A stretch of 64,000 nt of DNA from NCBI GenBank assembly GCA_014871385.1, contig CM026426.1, forward strand, positions 27,487,037-27,551,036, written 5' to 3'. The notes under the pieces are model-generated. The model was not told the origin of the DNA. It did not search any database and saw only the letters and a program-made list of their open reading frames with translations. Every line of letters begins with the position of its first letter. Position 1 is the stretch's first letter. The stretch comes from Ceratodon purpureus (lineage: Eukaryota; Streptophyta; Bryopsida; Pseudoditrichales; Ditrichaceae). Shown piece after piece: positions 22,815 through 35,246 of this stretch. A program made the translations under genes and the position numbers.

Positions 22815-23154
22815 CAGGTGGAAATGACCCAGCGTTCTTCAATAACCTCATATATAGAGATCAACCACAGGCAGTATGAGTGAGCCGCCGGCAACTACGA
22901 AACTGCTTTAATGGTGTAGGGTGAAATGCTGCGGTGAATCATCGTTCCAGAAATTTGGCAGTGTTATGGCTGTATGAAGGTGAGTAAACTGAAATTTATA
23001 AAACCGAGGTCATTATGATGGCGCACATCTCAGTAACCTCCAACAGACTGCTTCACTGTCAATTACCATGGAATTACCAATAAATCTACTTCTAGGCGTT
23101 AAGGTCCTAGTTTCCTGTTCCGGGCTAAAGACCTGCACCTAGGTTTGAGGCATC

Positions 23155-24040
23155 AGATCAATGTTGTGGCTGCGGTCATTACGGTGTTATCGGATACCTG
23201 CAGAGTTTAATCATCAAGACGGCCCATTGTTCTCAACAATCATTACTATTTACTACTGTCGTCAGTGGCAAAATCCAAACTCGCTGTCCGTCACATACCT
23301 ATGCAACGAGGGTCGACCAAGGCCACCCACGACATTGGTTAGGGGCAAAAACCCACTGTTGGATCCGACAATCGCTTTCGGAAGGAGGTCGACATCTGGG
23401 TACTGCGGCCTAATGGTAGGAGCTGGAGTCCTATAGAAACTTGGGAGCCTAGTAAAAGTAGCCCCCGGGCCTGCTAGTACTTAAACTCCTATTACTGTAG
23501 AGAGCGCTTGAAGTAACACGGGTGCCGGTTCGATGAATTAGAGAACCCATTCAAGGTGGGACGATGCTAGATGACCGAGAATTTTTTTGGACTTACATGA
23601 AATCAATGCCGTGGCTGCGGTTATATTCGATGATAAATGCGGAGTTACCGGCCACCTGCATCATTCCATCATCCAAACGGCTCTGTGCGCTCAACAATTA
23701 TATTTTTTAACCAGTGGAAGATGGATATTGGTGGACGAGAAATACTCCATCTGTCTTGAGTGGCAATAACCAGAGTAGGCGTCCGTTAGAAAACTATCCG
23801 ACGAGGGTCGACTGGGGCCGCCTGCGACATTGCTGAGTAGCCAAAACCCACTGTCGGATCCGACAATCACTTTCAGGAGGAGGTCGAAATTGGGGTACTA
23901 CGGCCTAGCATTAAGAGCCGGAGTGGCAATGAAACCCGACAGCCGGGTTGGAGTAGCACCCCGACTGGCACAGACCCGGCCCATTATTAATGTATAGTGG
24001 GGTTGAACTATCACGGCTGCCGGTTCCATGATTCAGATAG
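23155..24040. repeat. Direct tandem duplication of about 444 bp carrying element A palindromes
   Basis: Two diverged units, about 23155-23598 and 23599-24040. Shared landmarks in order: ATCAATG..GTGGCTGCGGT, GAGGGTCGAC..GGCC, AAACCCACTGT.GGATCCGACA, GAGGAGGTCGA, GGGTACT.CGGCCTA, GCCGGTTC.ATGA and AGGGTGGGACG. The palindromes are TGTTGGATCCGACA at 23357-23370 and TGTCGGATCCGACA at 23852-23865. Non-coding. Confidence 0.8.
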
Positions 24041-24414
24041 CCCCTTCAGGGTGGGACGTTCCTAGATGAATGATATTTCGCTAGAACAGTGCTTGATGAG
24101 TGATAATTGTCTGTCTGTCCCGGTAGCCATGTAAACCGATACAATTGCGTAAGTGCAATATGAGTGAGAAGGTATATTTCACACAGAATATAGATATATT
24201 AAAGAAGCTGAAATGAATGTCATACATGGATGCATGCATGGACGGTCGCGAATCTGAGATTTGCGGATAATGAGTAGTGCCTTCTCCCTTATTCTAGAAC
24301 GTAGATAGTATAACGATGTCGTTAAGGTAGACGACCCTAAAGTTGGAGCGACGCGGGTTCATGATTCGCATCCACAGGAGTTGGGCTAGGAGGTTGAAGT
24401 GGCAACAATGATCC

Positions 24415-27400
24415 TTAGAATGTGACGAGCTCTAGAAGGCCGCTCTCGAGGATCGTCTTCACTTCGTTAAAGCTGAGAGTTGGAGCATGGATGTAGGAGT
24501 CCCGATGCATTTCAAGGTTGCATATCGCGTTGTAGATGTAGTAAAGATGCTTGCAAGGGACCCAGGGAGGACGTTTCCCAAGGGACTTGACGGACATCTC
24601 CTTGAAGTTGACGCAAGTGCATCCGGGCTCGGGGCCAACTGTGATCTTGTACAAGTTTGACTCGGAAACAGTCTCGGAGACAAGGCTGATTATGCAACCA
24701 AACCTAGGTGTTGGTATCATTGTCACGGATTGGATATGAACCGTGAGTAGAAGCGACGACGCCCAATTGTTCTCGTGCTCGGTTCTAAGAACCCGGTTGC
24801 AGCGACGAATCTTGAAACCTCCACGCACGGTGGGATATACTCCAGGAGCATCGAGTACAACTAAGTGCGAGAGTTCAAACCGTGGCCGCTGTGGAATGCT
24901 GCCGTCGCTGTCATCGAAAACTCGTTGAGAGGGTAGCTCCAGACGCTGAGGTAGTCTAAAACCAGCAGCCTCTAGGTCCAAAATCTCTCGCTTTGTAAGG
25001 CGAGTTCCACGCTTCACGGGCCTGATAAGCGGAGGGGGGGCCATGCTTGAGACCCAATTCCGTTTTGTGCCCATGACGCATCTCTGAATGTCGTCGTTAC
25101 AGAAGCAGAACTGCATCCATTTCTGACGATCCTTCCTGACTTCCGTAAAGGTGCCCCAGTAGCATGGCACAACTATGGTCTTCCCTCCGCGTACGAGCCT
25201 GGCCTTGCACTTCTTGTTTGTCTTTGCTTGCTGTGCAAAGTATGCCTTTGCACAGCCCTTCGGCAGCCTGACAAGATGCCACTTACTGTCGTCCACGTCC
25301 ATCTCCTCTACTGCAATTACGTGTTGATGAGTCGTATTCTCGTCGGGGCTTCGGACGGGCGAAGAGGCTGCGTCCACAGGTACAGGATCAGCTTCTACCC
25401 GAGCACTCGTCTTCCTTGTGGCCACTTTGTCGGGTCTGTGAGAATCGTATTCGGATCCGATTGGTTGATCCAACTTCCGCTTCGTTGAGCAAAGACCTCT
25501 TTGCCTTCTCTGTGGGGCTGACGAGAGAGCATTTGTGGAGCGTCGTGGAAGTGTTCCGTGGCATCAGCAAGACGTTTGGGAATGCCGGACTTCTGAGCCC
25601 GCTGTAAACAGAGCTCGGCTTTGCACGGTCCTTTACCTGGGTTTTCTCCTCTGAGGTAGGCGCTATAGTTTGTGCACTGCATGAAGCCCCGGACATAGTC
25701 GTCGACTGTGGCTGTTTACAAGCTAATCCCACGGTTGCCTGACATCTGAAGCCATATATTATGGGTAGTCTCTGAGAGGTTGCACGACGGCATCTCGTCC
25801 TTCTCCGCGTTTGTGAGGTTCTGCATTCGAAGAGAATTCCAAGAATTTAGCAAGCTCTGCGTTCAGTGGCAGCAAGGAATACGAATAGAATGACAAGTTT
25901 AGCGCACAAGGACTCACTAATTGCATGTAACCGCCCCACTGTCGGTACCGATAGTGCCAAAAGACAAGCCACTGCTCCAAATGTTCGAGTCCAGCAGGTG
26001 TGGAGGCCGCAGGTGAAATCCACCAAAAACGGAAGGCATGGTAACGAATGTCGGCATCCTCCCATGTCTTTGCATCTCGTTACTGCCTGCACAAAGCGTA
26101 ATGTTGCCTCTGGAGATCGTGACCTCGAATGTGAGCCTCTGTGTACTTCTTCAATGAACTTGCCCAGTGGAATTGGCAGGTACGCTCACGGTCGGGCATT
26201 GGATCGTCCGCGTTTCTGTTTCCATAGATTGCACGAACAACGTTCCAATTGGCCTGTGCGCTGTCCGCCATGAAGCCTTTGAAATTGACATTATTCACCT
26301 TGTGCTTTGCCATTATCCCGTTTAGACCCCGCCAGAGCATACTCTGCGCCTGCGCGTCCTCGGACTGCATATCGCATACATCAACTGTCATAATACGGCA
26401 GTATTAGGAGTCATATACATGACACGCCATTGTTGACCAATCCTTTGTTCGCCTCACGTGATCAAACATGATCCACGCATCTTCCAAGTCTCCGCCAGGC
26501 TGCATCCGCTTTAGGAGATCCACCCCTGACCTGGGGCCCCTCTCCGACATCTTGAACACAAAGACCTTCTCGCCCTCCGCCCCCTGTCCCGGAAGTTTGT
26601 TCTCGTGTATAAAATCCCATTTGCTGCAACCTCGCAGCGCGGCTATCCCGTCCATTACTCCCTTGTTGCCGACGGATCTGAAGGTCGTGACGTCGTTCTT
26701 CAGAGCTGGCCGGCTAAGAGGATAATAGAGCCTAAACGCCTGATCGAGCTCATCATCCGAAAGATATTTACGCACTTCGCCGGGTTGGGCAAGAAGGAGG
26801 TCACTCAAGAAGTCCTTGCTAGCTTCCAATGCAATAGCAGAGGTTTTGCCCTCAGGATTCTGACCGACATGGGAATCGACGAGGTTGAGGATCTTCTGTT
26901 TGCTTAACCTGTAGTCAACGTATCCTACGGGTTGGTCGTGCGTGCCGATATGGATGCACGCACGGGTCATGTCAGCCCCCCCTAGGACGTAGTATATTCT
27001 AGCAGGGCATTGGGCGAGGCATTGCGGAGGAGTCTTGCAGATCTTACACACGAGCGTAGATTTTGCAGGGGGATCACAACTTACTTTAAAGGGGGTCAGC
27101 GACAGTCCATCCCACTCAGCCTCGTTGACCTCGCTCAGACGGTTCTTCCCTCGTTTGCGAAAGTCGCAATTGTCATTGCAGCATCTGAGATGCCCTGCAC
27201 AAACGGAGTATCGAAACGTAAGCCGTGAGTCGTTGGAAATATTGGACGTCATCGTCTTACACCACGGATGTCCGTCGTACTTCTTGTCCATTCCTACCAT
27301 TGATTTTGCCGTCGATGGAGTCGCGGCAGGGGGCGCTGGAGGAAGCTCAGATAGCACATCGCCATTGAAATTGCCCAGAAGAAAGGGAACCCGCTCTGTC

Positions 27401-27936
27401 CTGAGCGTAGTGAAGTTCAGCCTGGACAACGCATTCTTAGCGCCAGATCGTGAAGCTAGGCGTTTGAGACCAGAGACGACACTTGAGCTGCCTACATATG
27501 ACTTCTGCGTCGGTATGGCGTGCACTTGCAGAGTTCTAAACAAATCATCTGATTCACTGAGCTCATGGATCTGTTCTACCACTGGATCTAACTTCGCGGC
27601 CTTAGTACCAGGACCTGCATCTACCGTTGAAGTCATTGAGCGCCCGGGTGTAAGTATCTCAGTGGATGCTGCCCATCGGTCTGGAGTCAGTCCTCTAGCA
27701 ACATACTTTCTGGCCTCTAGAAGCCACTCTCTCCCTTCAGTAGTCCTACTGGGCATTTGATAAACCGTGTGAACCAAATTTCCGCCATCATCGACAACCT
27801 CCTCCTCTAGATGGATGCTCTCCAGCACAATGTTGTATCTGACGCTAAGAAGACCAGCGCTAACGGATCCGACTCCCTCGGCATTACACGGAATATGGAG
27901 AGGAACTTCGTGCCCTTCATTGCAAATTTGGGCCAT
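24415..27936 (-). pseudogene. MULE-like transposase, element A (degenerate)
   Basis: Catalyses cut-and-paste movement in intact Mutator-like elements. From the start MAQICNEGHEVPLHIP at 27936: a poorly conserved N-terminal region with a STEILTPGR motif; zinc-binding segments (CAGHLRCCNDNCDF near residue 246, LVCKICKTPPQCLAQC, then RACIHIGTHDQPV, a WRKY/FLYWCH-like pattern); a DDE-type core with TVDVCDMQSED, FKGFMADSAQANWNVVRA and RTCQFHWASSLKKYTE; the block WLVFWHYRYRQWGG; and, in 25473-24415, a C-terminal region with a SWIM module CTCVNFKEM...PCKHLYYIYN. Element B has the same order throughout. In-frame TAA codons interrupt at 26404 and 26080, another TAA lies near 25723, and a frameshift precedes the SWIM part near 25480, so it is inactive as it stands. 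Assignment to the Mutator superfamily rests on the DDE pattern and the SWIM tail. Confidence 0.75.
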
Positions 27937-28396
27937 GGTCGAGAGAAATCAGGATTAAACTATGGAGAGGCGACGGATAGTCAGTCCCATATATAGACTG
28001 CGCTTAGAGCGTGGTATTGAAGGAACTACAATCAGGGGGATTCCGAGCGGATCATTACCAAATTGCGGGTGAACGAAATCGATTAGGGACTTAAGAAGGA
28101 GGACTGTTTTTTAAATTAGAGAGATTGATGAGGAAGGTGATATTTAATTACGCAGCGCTTTTTACTAGGAGCCGTCAAAGAGTATGTCATAAATGCAGGT
28201 CGTGATGTTTGCACATAGTGCAATTTTACTACATCCAGTATTTGGCATTCACTCGTCTCATTCATCTATCCGAGTGGAGTAATGTCCTCATTTCTCTCGT
28301 TCCATACCTTCGGGCTCAGACTAGAATGAGCGGAGCCGTCGACAGGGTTGACAGGTCTCACCGTCAACAATGCCTAAGTCACGCTGAACGGGGGAG
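27937..28396. promoter_or_regulatory. Divergent promoter region of element A
   Basis: About 460 bp separates the outward-facing transposase and ParB-methylase genes. TATATAT on the minus strand (27989-27995) lies about 53 bp upstream of the transposase start codon, a reasonable TATA-box distance. No equally clear TATA box is seen for the plus-strand gene, whose start is itself uncertain. Confidence 0.5.
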
Positions 28397-31300
28397 TTGA
28401 GCTCACCCAAGCAGGCTACACATGCAAAAGGGAAGAGGACGACGAAGAAGAAGGGGTTGAAATTGACGGATAGTAAGCGCAACAGTAGTAAGCAAAGTAA
28501 TAGTAAGGTCAGTAAGGGAACCCGATCCGTTACGTCTATTCTTGGGGACCCTCGATGTGATGTAGGGGGATGTCCGAGCTCGAACATACGGGAATCTGCC
28601 ACCGAAGTAAGCAGCAACCATCGCTCAGAAGGACATGTGGCGATTGCCGATTTGACCGGGGTGGTGCATGACCTCCGCGCTGTTCTGGTGAATGAGAGAC
28701 CTCATTCAGATGTAAGCTTCCCTTCATGACTTCTTGGTACGTTCTTTTGAAGTGGTTCTTGGCAGAGTTGAGATTTAGGAATGGAGGTAATGGGTGTCTT
28801 TCTATATACAGGATTGTTTGGAGAGCTTCTTTTTATGCTAACTTAGTGGTACTCGTTAGCGGCGGCCTACAGTGATGTGACTGTGACCCTTCGAAAGTAC
28901 CCATGTTCATGTAATGGTAAGCGCGAAACGCAGCTTCTGGTGATGTGATGTTTAAGGTTTTAAAGAATTATGGTTTCAAGTAAAGTCAGCATTGTTTGGT
29001 GGGTTTTAGTACTCAGCAGCCTCTAGTTTTACAGCATTCAGTCATGGTTGGTGGAAGCCATCAGTGAGGGTTGGTGGCAAGGACAATAGTCCTGTGGTTA
29101 GAGTTGGGGATGAGAGCCGCCGGATCGCTAAGGTGTGGTTCTGAAGCTATTGCTGGTTGTGGTTAGGAGCATAAAGACGAGGAGGAGCTCGTGAGATATC
29201 TACAGACACAGGGTTTAGGTGAGAAAGAAGAGGGAAGAGGACTTTTGAGTGTGATAAGTGAAACATGTCTCCATTGTTCTTGGGTTCTGTCAAGCTTGGG
29301 ATTTGAATTGTTGTTAGCTCTGTAGCATGCGAGGTTATGGAAGATTAGGACAGTGCTCACGGAGGACAGAGTGTGGGTCCGTTTAGGGTGAAGGGGTTGT
29401 AGTGCATTGTTGTAGGATATTGGTGATCGCCTGTTGGAGGGAATTGGTGATCGACTGCTGCATTGTTTGTTGGTTTCAAGGTCTGAGCGCTCCGTTGAGT
29501 AGCGTTCCGAGACGGCTTCAAGGTGCATGCACAAGTAATGGAGGTAACCGAAATGGTGGCGTCGCGGATATAGGGAGGAAGAGATGAGTTAGGGTTTATC
29601 ATTATTTAGGGTTCTTGGCATGTTGTTTCGAGAGAAGATGTTATTTAGGGTTCTTGGCATGTTATTTATCGGCGTCTTAAGATGTACCCGCGTCTCTGTG
29701 CAGGAAACGATCACCAACTTTGCTGATGTGGTTGACGAGAACGCGGCCACTGTCAACGCCGTGTTGGAAGACTTACAGAAGGGATCAATTTGAGACGAGT
29801 ATATGGACAGCTCACAACCGCCTATCGTCGCGGTTGGTGGTCAAGTAGGCTCCGACGTCTTCATGGAGGACTTTGTGGATGGGGACGATCACGCGGAATC
29901 GGATAACCCACGTGAGGGCATGTTTCCGATAGGGGAGGAAGAGCCCAAAGGACTTGATGACAAGATCGATGCCGTTGACAAGATCGATAACGCGGACGTT
30001 GCATTAGGCGAATGTGAGGCCGATGCTGCAACAGGCGAGGGTGCTCAAGCTTTGATCAGCATGTCGGTCGAGGTTGGAACGGGGGAGGGTGCAGCTGCGC
30101 TCCACGCACAACGTGCGAGGCGAGTTGGGGTCAACGAAGCACAAAGGCAGATCCGTTTGGAAATGCAGCTGGATTTCTATTTGGCACTTCTAAAAATGAG
30201 GCGTAAACCAGACAGGCTGTCATTGATAAAGATTCCTCTATGTCGTTTGCTGCCATGTGATTTCGTTCGACCCGCGATGCTCAGTGACGTTCAGAAATTG
30301 CAATCCGAGTTTACCAATGGGATAAGGCCCGGCTCAGGGGCATTCTACGTTGCGGCAACGTCGCAAGTGGGCGATGAATCATTTGTGACCAAAGAGATGA
30401 AGTCTTCTTGGTGTTCAGTGTGGCATACCTTGAACAGCATGTTCGAGGCGGAGCTATTAAAACACGAGGAAACTCGAGATCTTAGTGGGAAGATGTTCTA
30501 CGTCTTTGATGGTAATCATCGGACGAGGGCGTGGCGCGAGTTTATTGAGATGGAGTACCCAGATGACTACGACTGGGCATATGCGAATGGCAGACCGGAT
30601 TGCATACTGTTGGAGGTGAAGGACAGTTGCGAAGCGCTAGTGACAGCTATGCACGCGATCAACAAGTAAGACTTCCGATTTTCAGCTTGTTCCATTTTTA
30701 TGCAGTACAGGGTTCTCACTTCGTTAATTGTCATATCCAAACTAACATCTCTGCCTATGCAGGGCCAACGAGGAAGCGTTCATCAAAGAGAGACTACCTC
30801 ACACACTGCACAAGATTCAAACCTATGGAGCCATGTCCGCTGAGGATTTGGAAAAGAGTGGAATTTTGCCCCTAGATCTCATGGCCCGAACGAAGGCGGT
30901 TTCCAAGAGGTCGTGGCATACCATGCCGTAGGACGTCTTTGTGTCCTTTCTTCACGCGGTAAGTACTTCAGAACTTTTGAATTCCGAAGATGATGATTGG
31001 TTCATTGAGGTACAGAAATAAATATTGAAATGTCGATTTACTCAGGGGACATTAACCCGAGTCGCTCAGGAGGCAGTGCAGCTCTGGATAACAGAGCACC
31101 CAGACGAAGACACCAGGGCTGAGATGAAGAATGACGTGGAGAAAGCAGTGAAAGATGCAAAGGATAAGCTGCAAAGCAAGTTCAATGAGGAGCAGTCGGT
31201 GGCTAACTCGGCGCACGGAAAGGCGTTTCATGCTGAGGTATGTCTCCGAATTTGGGCAAGGGTCTTGTAAAACTGAGAGCTTAAAAGAGCATTGTTGGAT

Positions 31301-34300
31301 CCGATATTCGTAATTTTGTTCAAGTAATATCGCGGTACTGTGTATACCTCAAATTTTATTCTGGAAAATCTCTGTTGTTCAGTGAGGTATTTTTTAAAAT
31401 TTGGGCAAGGGTCTCGTTAAAATGAGAGGTCAAAAGAGCATTGTCGGATCCGACATTCATATTTTTGTTCAAGTAATATCGCGGTATTGTGTGTCCCTCA
31501 AATTTTATTCTGGAAAATCTCTATTGTTCCGTGAGGTTTTTTTTCAAATTTGGGCAAGGATCTCGTGAAACTTAGTGCTTAAAACAGCTCTGTCGGATCC
31601 GACATTCGTCTTTTTGTTCAATTACTATCGTGGTACCTTCCTAGACACAAAATTTATGTCTCAAAACTAGTTGTTCAATTTAACAAATTTGACGAGGGGT
31701 CTCCATTTTTTTGGGACGTGAAATTGTCCTGTCGGATCCGACATATCATTTTTCGTTATTTTAATTAGGAGGTCTTTGTACATATCTGTTGTCCCCGGCA
31801 AGATGGCGAGGTGTTGGTTATCAGCTGTCGGATCCAACATGCATTAATGTATACAATCTCTATGTGCGGTACCCTGTTGAATTCTATGGTTGAATGTCTA
31901 TTATCACCCAATTAATGGACAAATGAGCTAATATTCATGATACCGGCTTTAAAAACTAACTCTAAATGCTAGAATTCGCAAAAAAAGTGCAAGTCCGATG
32001 ATGTTTGAACTACCGCAAATCGTACTGTAGGATCCGACAGCGGTTCTTGGGAAAATAAAAAACCTGGGGGACATCGTAAATTCAGGTTTTTGTGTCATCT
32101 AAGTCTGGAGTTCGGTGACAATCAATTGAGATTTTTGTGAGGGGTCGTCAGAAAGTTTGATCTCCAAGCTGCTCTGTAGGATTCGACAACGGTATTTTCG
32201 GTGCTCAAATGTTGAAGGGATGTCGTTTTTTTCCGGATGCATGTCCTGTAACTTTGATAATCCGTGACAATCTATTGAGATTTTTGTGAGGGGTCGTCAC
32301 AAAGTTTGATCTCCAAACTGCTCTGTAGGATCCGACAACGGTATTTTTGGTGCTCAAATGTTGAGGGGATGTCGTTTTTTTCCGGATGCATGTCGTGTAA
32401 CTTTGATAATCCGTGACAATCTATTGAGATTTTTGTGAGGGGTCGTCAGAAAGTTTGATCTCCAAGCTGCTCTATAGGATTCGACAACGGTATTTTCGGT
32501 GCTCAAATGTTGAAGGGATGTCGTTTTTTTCCGATTGCATGTCCTGTAACTTTGATAATCCGTGACAATCTATTGAGATTTTTGTGAGGGGTCGTCAGAA
32601 AGTTTGATCTCCAAGCTGCTCTGTAGGATCCGACAACGGTATTTTTGGTGCTCAAATGTTGAAGGGATGTCGTTTTTTTCCGGATGCATGTCGTGTAACT
32701 TTGATAATCCGTGACAATCTATTGAGATTTTTGTGAGGGGTCGTCAAAAAGTTTGATCTCCAAACTGCTCTGTAGGATCTAACAGTGGTGTTTTCGGTGC
32801 TCAAATGTTGAGGGGATGTCGTTTTTTTCCGATTGCATGTCCTGTAACTTTGATAATCCGTGACAATCTATTGAGATTTTTGTGAGGGGTCGTCAGAAAG
32901 TTTGATCTCCAAACTGCTCTGTAGGATCCTACAGCGGTATTTTCGGTGCTCAAATGTTGTGGGGATGTCGATTTTTTCTGGATGCATGTCGTGTAAGCTT
33001 GATTAAGTTGGATTGATTTGTAGATTAAAAACCACTATGACAAACATCTGGCGAAGGTCGAGATGAGTTTGGACAAGTTGCTTATGGTAGCCACTGCTGA
33101 AGCAACACCCAAAGCAAAGGCAAAGTGGCTGAGGATGTGGAACGGGTGAGAAAGTACGCGAAAGACATTAAAGTTTCCTGCGACTCCGTGCTCGGAGAAT
33201 GTGCTCGGCCCATGGCTTTTGAGAGCTGCCTTCTGGGCTAATGTAAGATTCTCTTGCTTAGCTTCGTAAACGTCCACCTTCGTCACTTTGTTTTATATGG
33301 GAGATCCTACTAATGATTCTGTCTAAATCTCTTTCTTTGGGCTTATAAAATTTAGAGATTGAGGAAGCCGCGGAAGTTGAGTGCGCTACTTGGCTTCAAT
33401 CAATTCAAAAGGAAGAAGAGGCGTCTGAAACAGGCCCCACGGTAAGGCCGAAACGAGTCCCCATGGAGACTTACATGGAGAAGTGGCGAGTGCTCCTATG
33501 AGAGAAGGCGTACGGGGCATTCTTTACAGGTGCCAATGCTTAGACCAGATCACTTGTCTTCGCGTCCCAGGTTGGAACTGACATGGCTATGAAGAGGCTG
33601 GTCTATAGGTACTATAAGCGGGAGCTCATCCCAGCAGGAGTGGTAGACGCGTACCCAACAGCCTGGGAGAGCTGGAAGGAGACCAACAACTCGGAGTATA
33701 TGTTTACGGTGAACCAAAGAAAGGTATATAACTTGCAGCACCTCAATGAGGGATGCTGGTACCTAGAGTGCCCAAAGACTATGGTCACTGAAGAGGAGAA
33801 GGCAATCAAGGAACAGCACACGAAGAGGAAGGATGGCGAAGAGGAGGTCAATGAGTTCGTCGACGACATCCTCCCCCCAAATTTAGAGAGTCTACCCAAC
33901 TCGGATGCGCATGCTATGTCCGCGGAGACGGAGGCTGGAGAAGTAAGCGCGCGAAAACGAAAGAGAGGGGGTCAGCCGAAGACGACGTCAAAGGAGACCA
34001 GTAAGGAGCTACCGCAAAACAAGGAGCCATCGCAGAGAAAGAGGACGGCGAAGAAGCCAGGGAATGAGAAGGCTAAGACAACAGCACCCGAGAAGGTTGG
34101 CCGCTCTCCAAGCATCGAGCATGCCGAGAAGCCAGTAGTCGCCATAGCCGCGCATAAAGAGGGCTCACAGCAGTTGATCAAGAACGAATCTGTAGCGGTA
34201 TGGGCTGAGGAGGGAATGATCTCTTCTTTCAAGGGGATGTCAGAGGGCTTCCATGCTGTATTTGACAGGATCAAGGGCATAACGAATAAGCGGCCAAGGT

Positions 34301-35246
34301 ATAGGAATGGCAAACTTGTTCGTGGAGGAGGTTATGCCGATCTAGTTATTGCGGATGTGCCGCAGAAGTTGAGTGTTCCAGGTGTTTCACTACGAACAGA
34401 TGAGATTCCAGAATGGAACAATCGAGACGATAATTTCCTTGCAAGAGTATTTGGCATTGCTGGACATATTTTGCAGGATAATGGCGCTCTAATCGTAATT
34501 CACAGCGCTGACGATGGGGAGGTAGAAAAGGAAATGGAGGAGTGGTTCAAAATCTTCCCATTTTCGATTCACAAGTCCTGGTTAGGATACAATCGCCTGC
34601 GCCTCAGCTCTTCGAAGAAGAGCGGATCCACGACAAATTGTTTTCGGGTCCACCTTATTACCCATTCTACTCATTCAGAGTTCGAGTTTCGGAGGGTACC
34701 GGCAGAGTTCTGTAGGCACGGAAATGTGATTGCCGAGGACGATGTCATTCAGAATTGGACAACGATAGCAAACCAGGCGATGAGGAATCTTGGAAGAGGT
34801 CTGGTACCGTGGCGCAGACCGAGGGAGAAGGATGAGTTCTTCATGGAGAGCTTAATTCGCGCAACGACTGATGAAGGGGACGTGGTCATAGACGTTACTG
34901 CCGCCACAGGTAGGTCTTACTGCCGAGTTGTTATGAATTTGCTTTGCTTAAGAAGAAGTACTTGTTGGTACTTACTATACAGTGGATTTGGATCGTAGGA
35001 GCATCGATCAAAGCGTGCCGAGATAGTGGGCGCCACATCGTTGCATTAGAGGCAGACAAAGACATCTTCAACGATGTCCTCATGAAGTTGGATTCTCTTG
35101 CACCATCTAAGCAAGCAGTAGTACAGCCTACCACTGCAGAGATGACCTCCACGGAAGAGAACACCACCATAGCGGATGCGAAGCCTCCTATCTCCACAAA
35201 CTCATACATTGCCCGAAAGAGATTGAAGAAACTTGCGCTTGAGTAA
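28397..35246 (+). pseudogene. ParB-like / DNA-methyltransferase-like fusion gene, element A (multi-exon, degenerate)
   Basis: Exons by GT-AG junctions and comparison with element B: about 28397-28711 (basic, Lys/Ser-rich), 29704-30665, 30763-30958, 31045-31237, 33024-33242, 33358-34909 and 34999-35246. Exon 2 has an acidic stretch and then a ParB/sulfiredoxin-like domain: IPLCRLLPCDFVRP, later FYVAATSQ and YVFDGNHRTRAW, the last matching the DGxHR motif. Exon 6 has a Lys/Arg-rich linker (about 33940-34090, likely nuclear localisation) and then a methyltransferase-like domain: YADLVIADVP (position of motif IV), DNGALIVIHS, DEGDVVIDVTAATGAS across the last intron (motif I) and HIVALEADKDIF. The order IV then I is that of beta-type N4-C/N6-A DNA methylases. 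In-frame stops: TGA 29793, TAG 30929, TGA 33147, TGA 33499, TAG 33541. The start is uncertain. ParB-methylase fusions are known in phages and bacteria; biochemical activity here is unproven. Confidence 0.65.
31238..33023. repeat. Intronic 149-bp-period tandem array with the BamHI-type palindrome
   Basis: This intron carries twelve copies of TGT(C/A/T)GGATCCGACA or close variants, starting at 31293, 31442, 31591, 31730, 31826, 32026, 32175, 32324, 32473, 32622, 32771 and 32920. The first three and the last six are spaced exactly 149 bp. The two sub-arrays (31238-31680 and about 32085-32995) have different unit sequences but the same period and the same palindrome. Units of sub-array 1 begin at the splice donor itself: TGAG|GT recurs at 31238, 31387 and 31536. 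Confidence 0.9.

Noticed and set aside
27035-27760. Plus-strand open frame of 241 codons opposite the element A transposase
   Set aside because: Antisense shadow of the transposase, whose protein is conserved with copy B; the plus-strand frame is not.
31238-33023. CRISPR-like array
   Set aside because: Units are contiguous 149-bp tandem repeats in an intron, without unique spacers; wrong architecture and a eukaryotic context.
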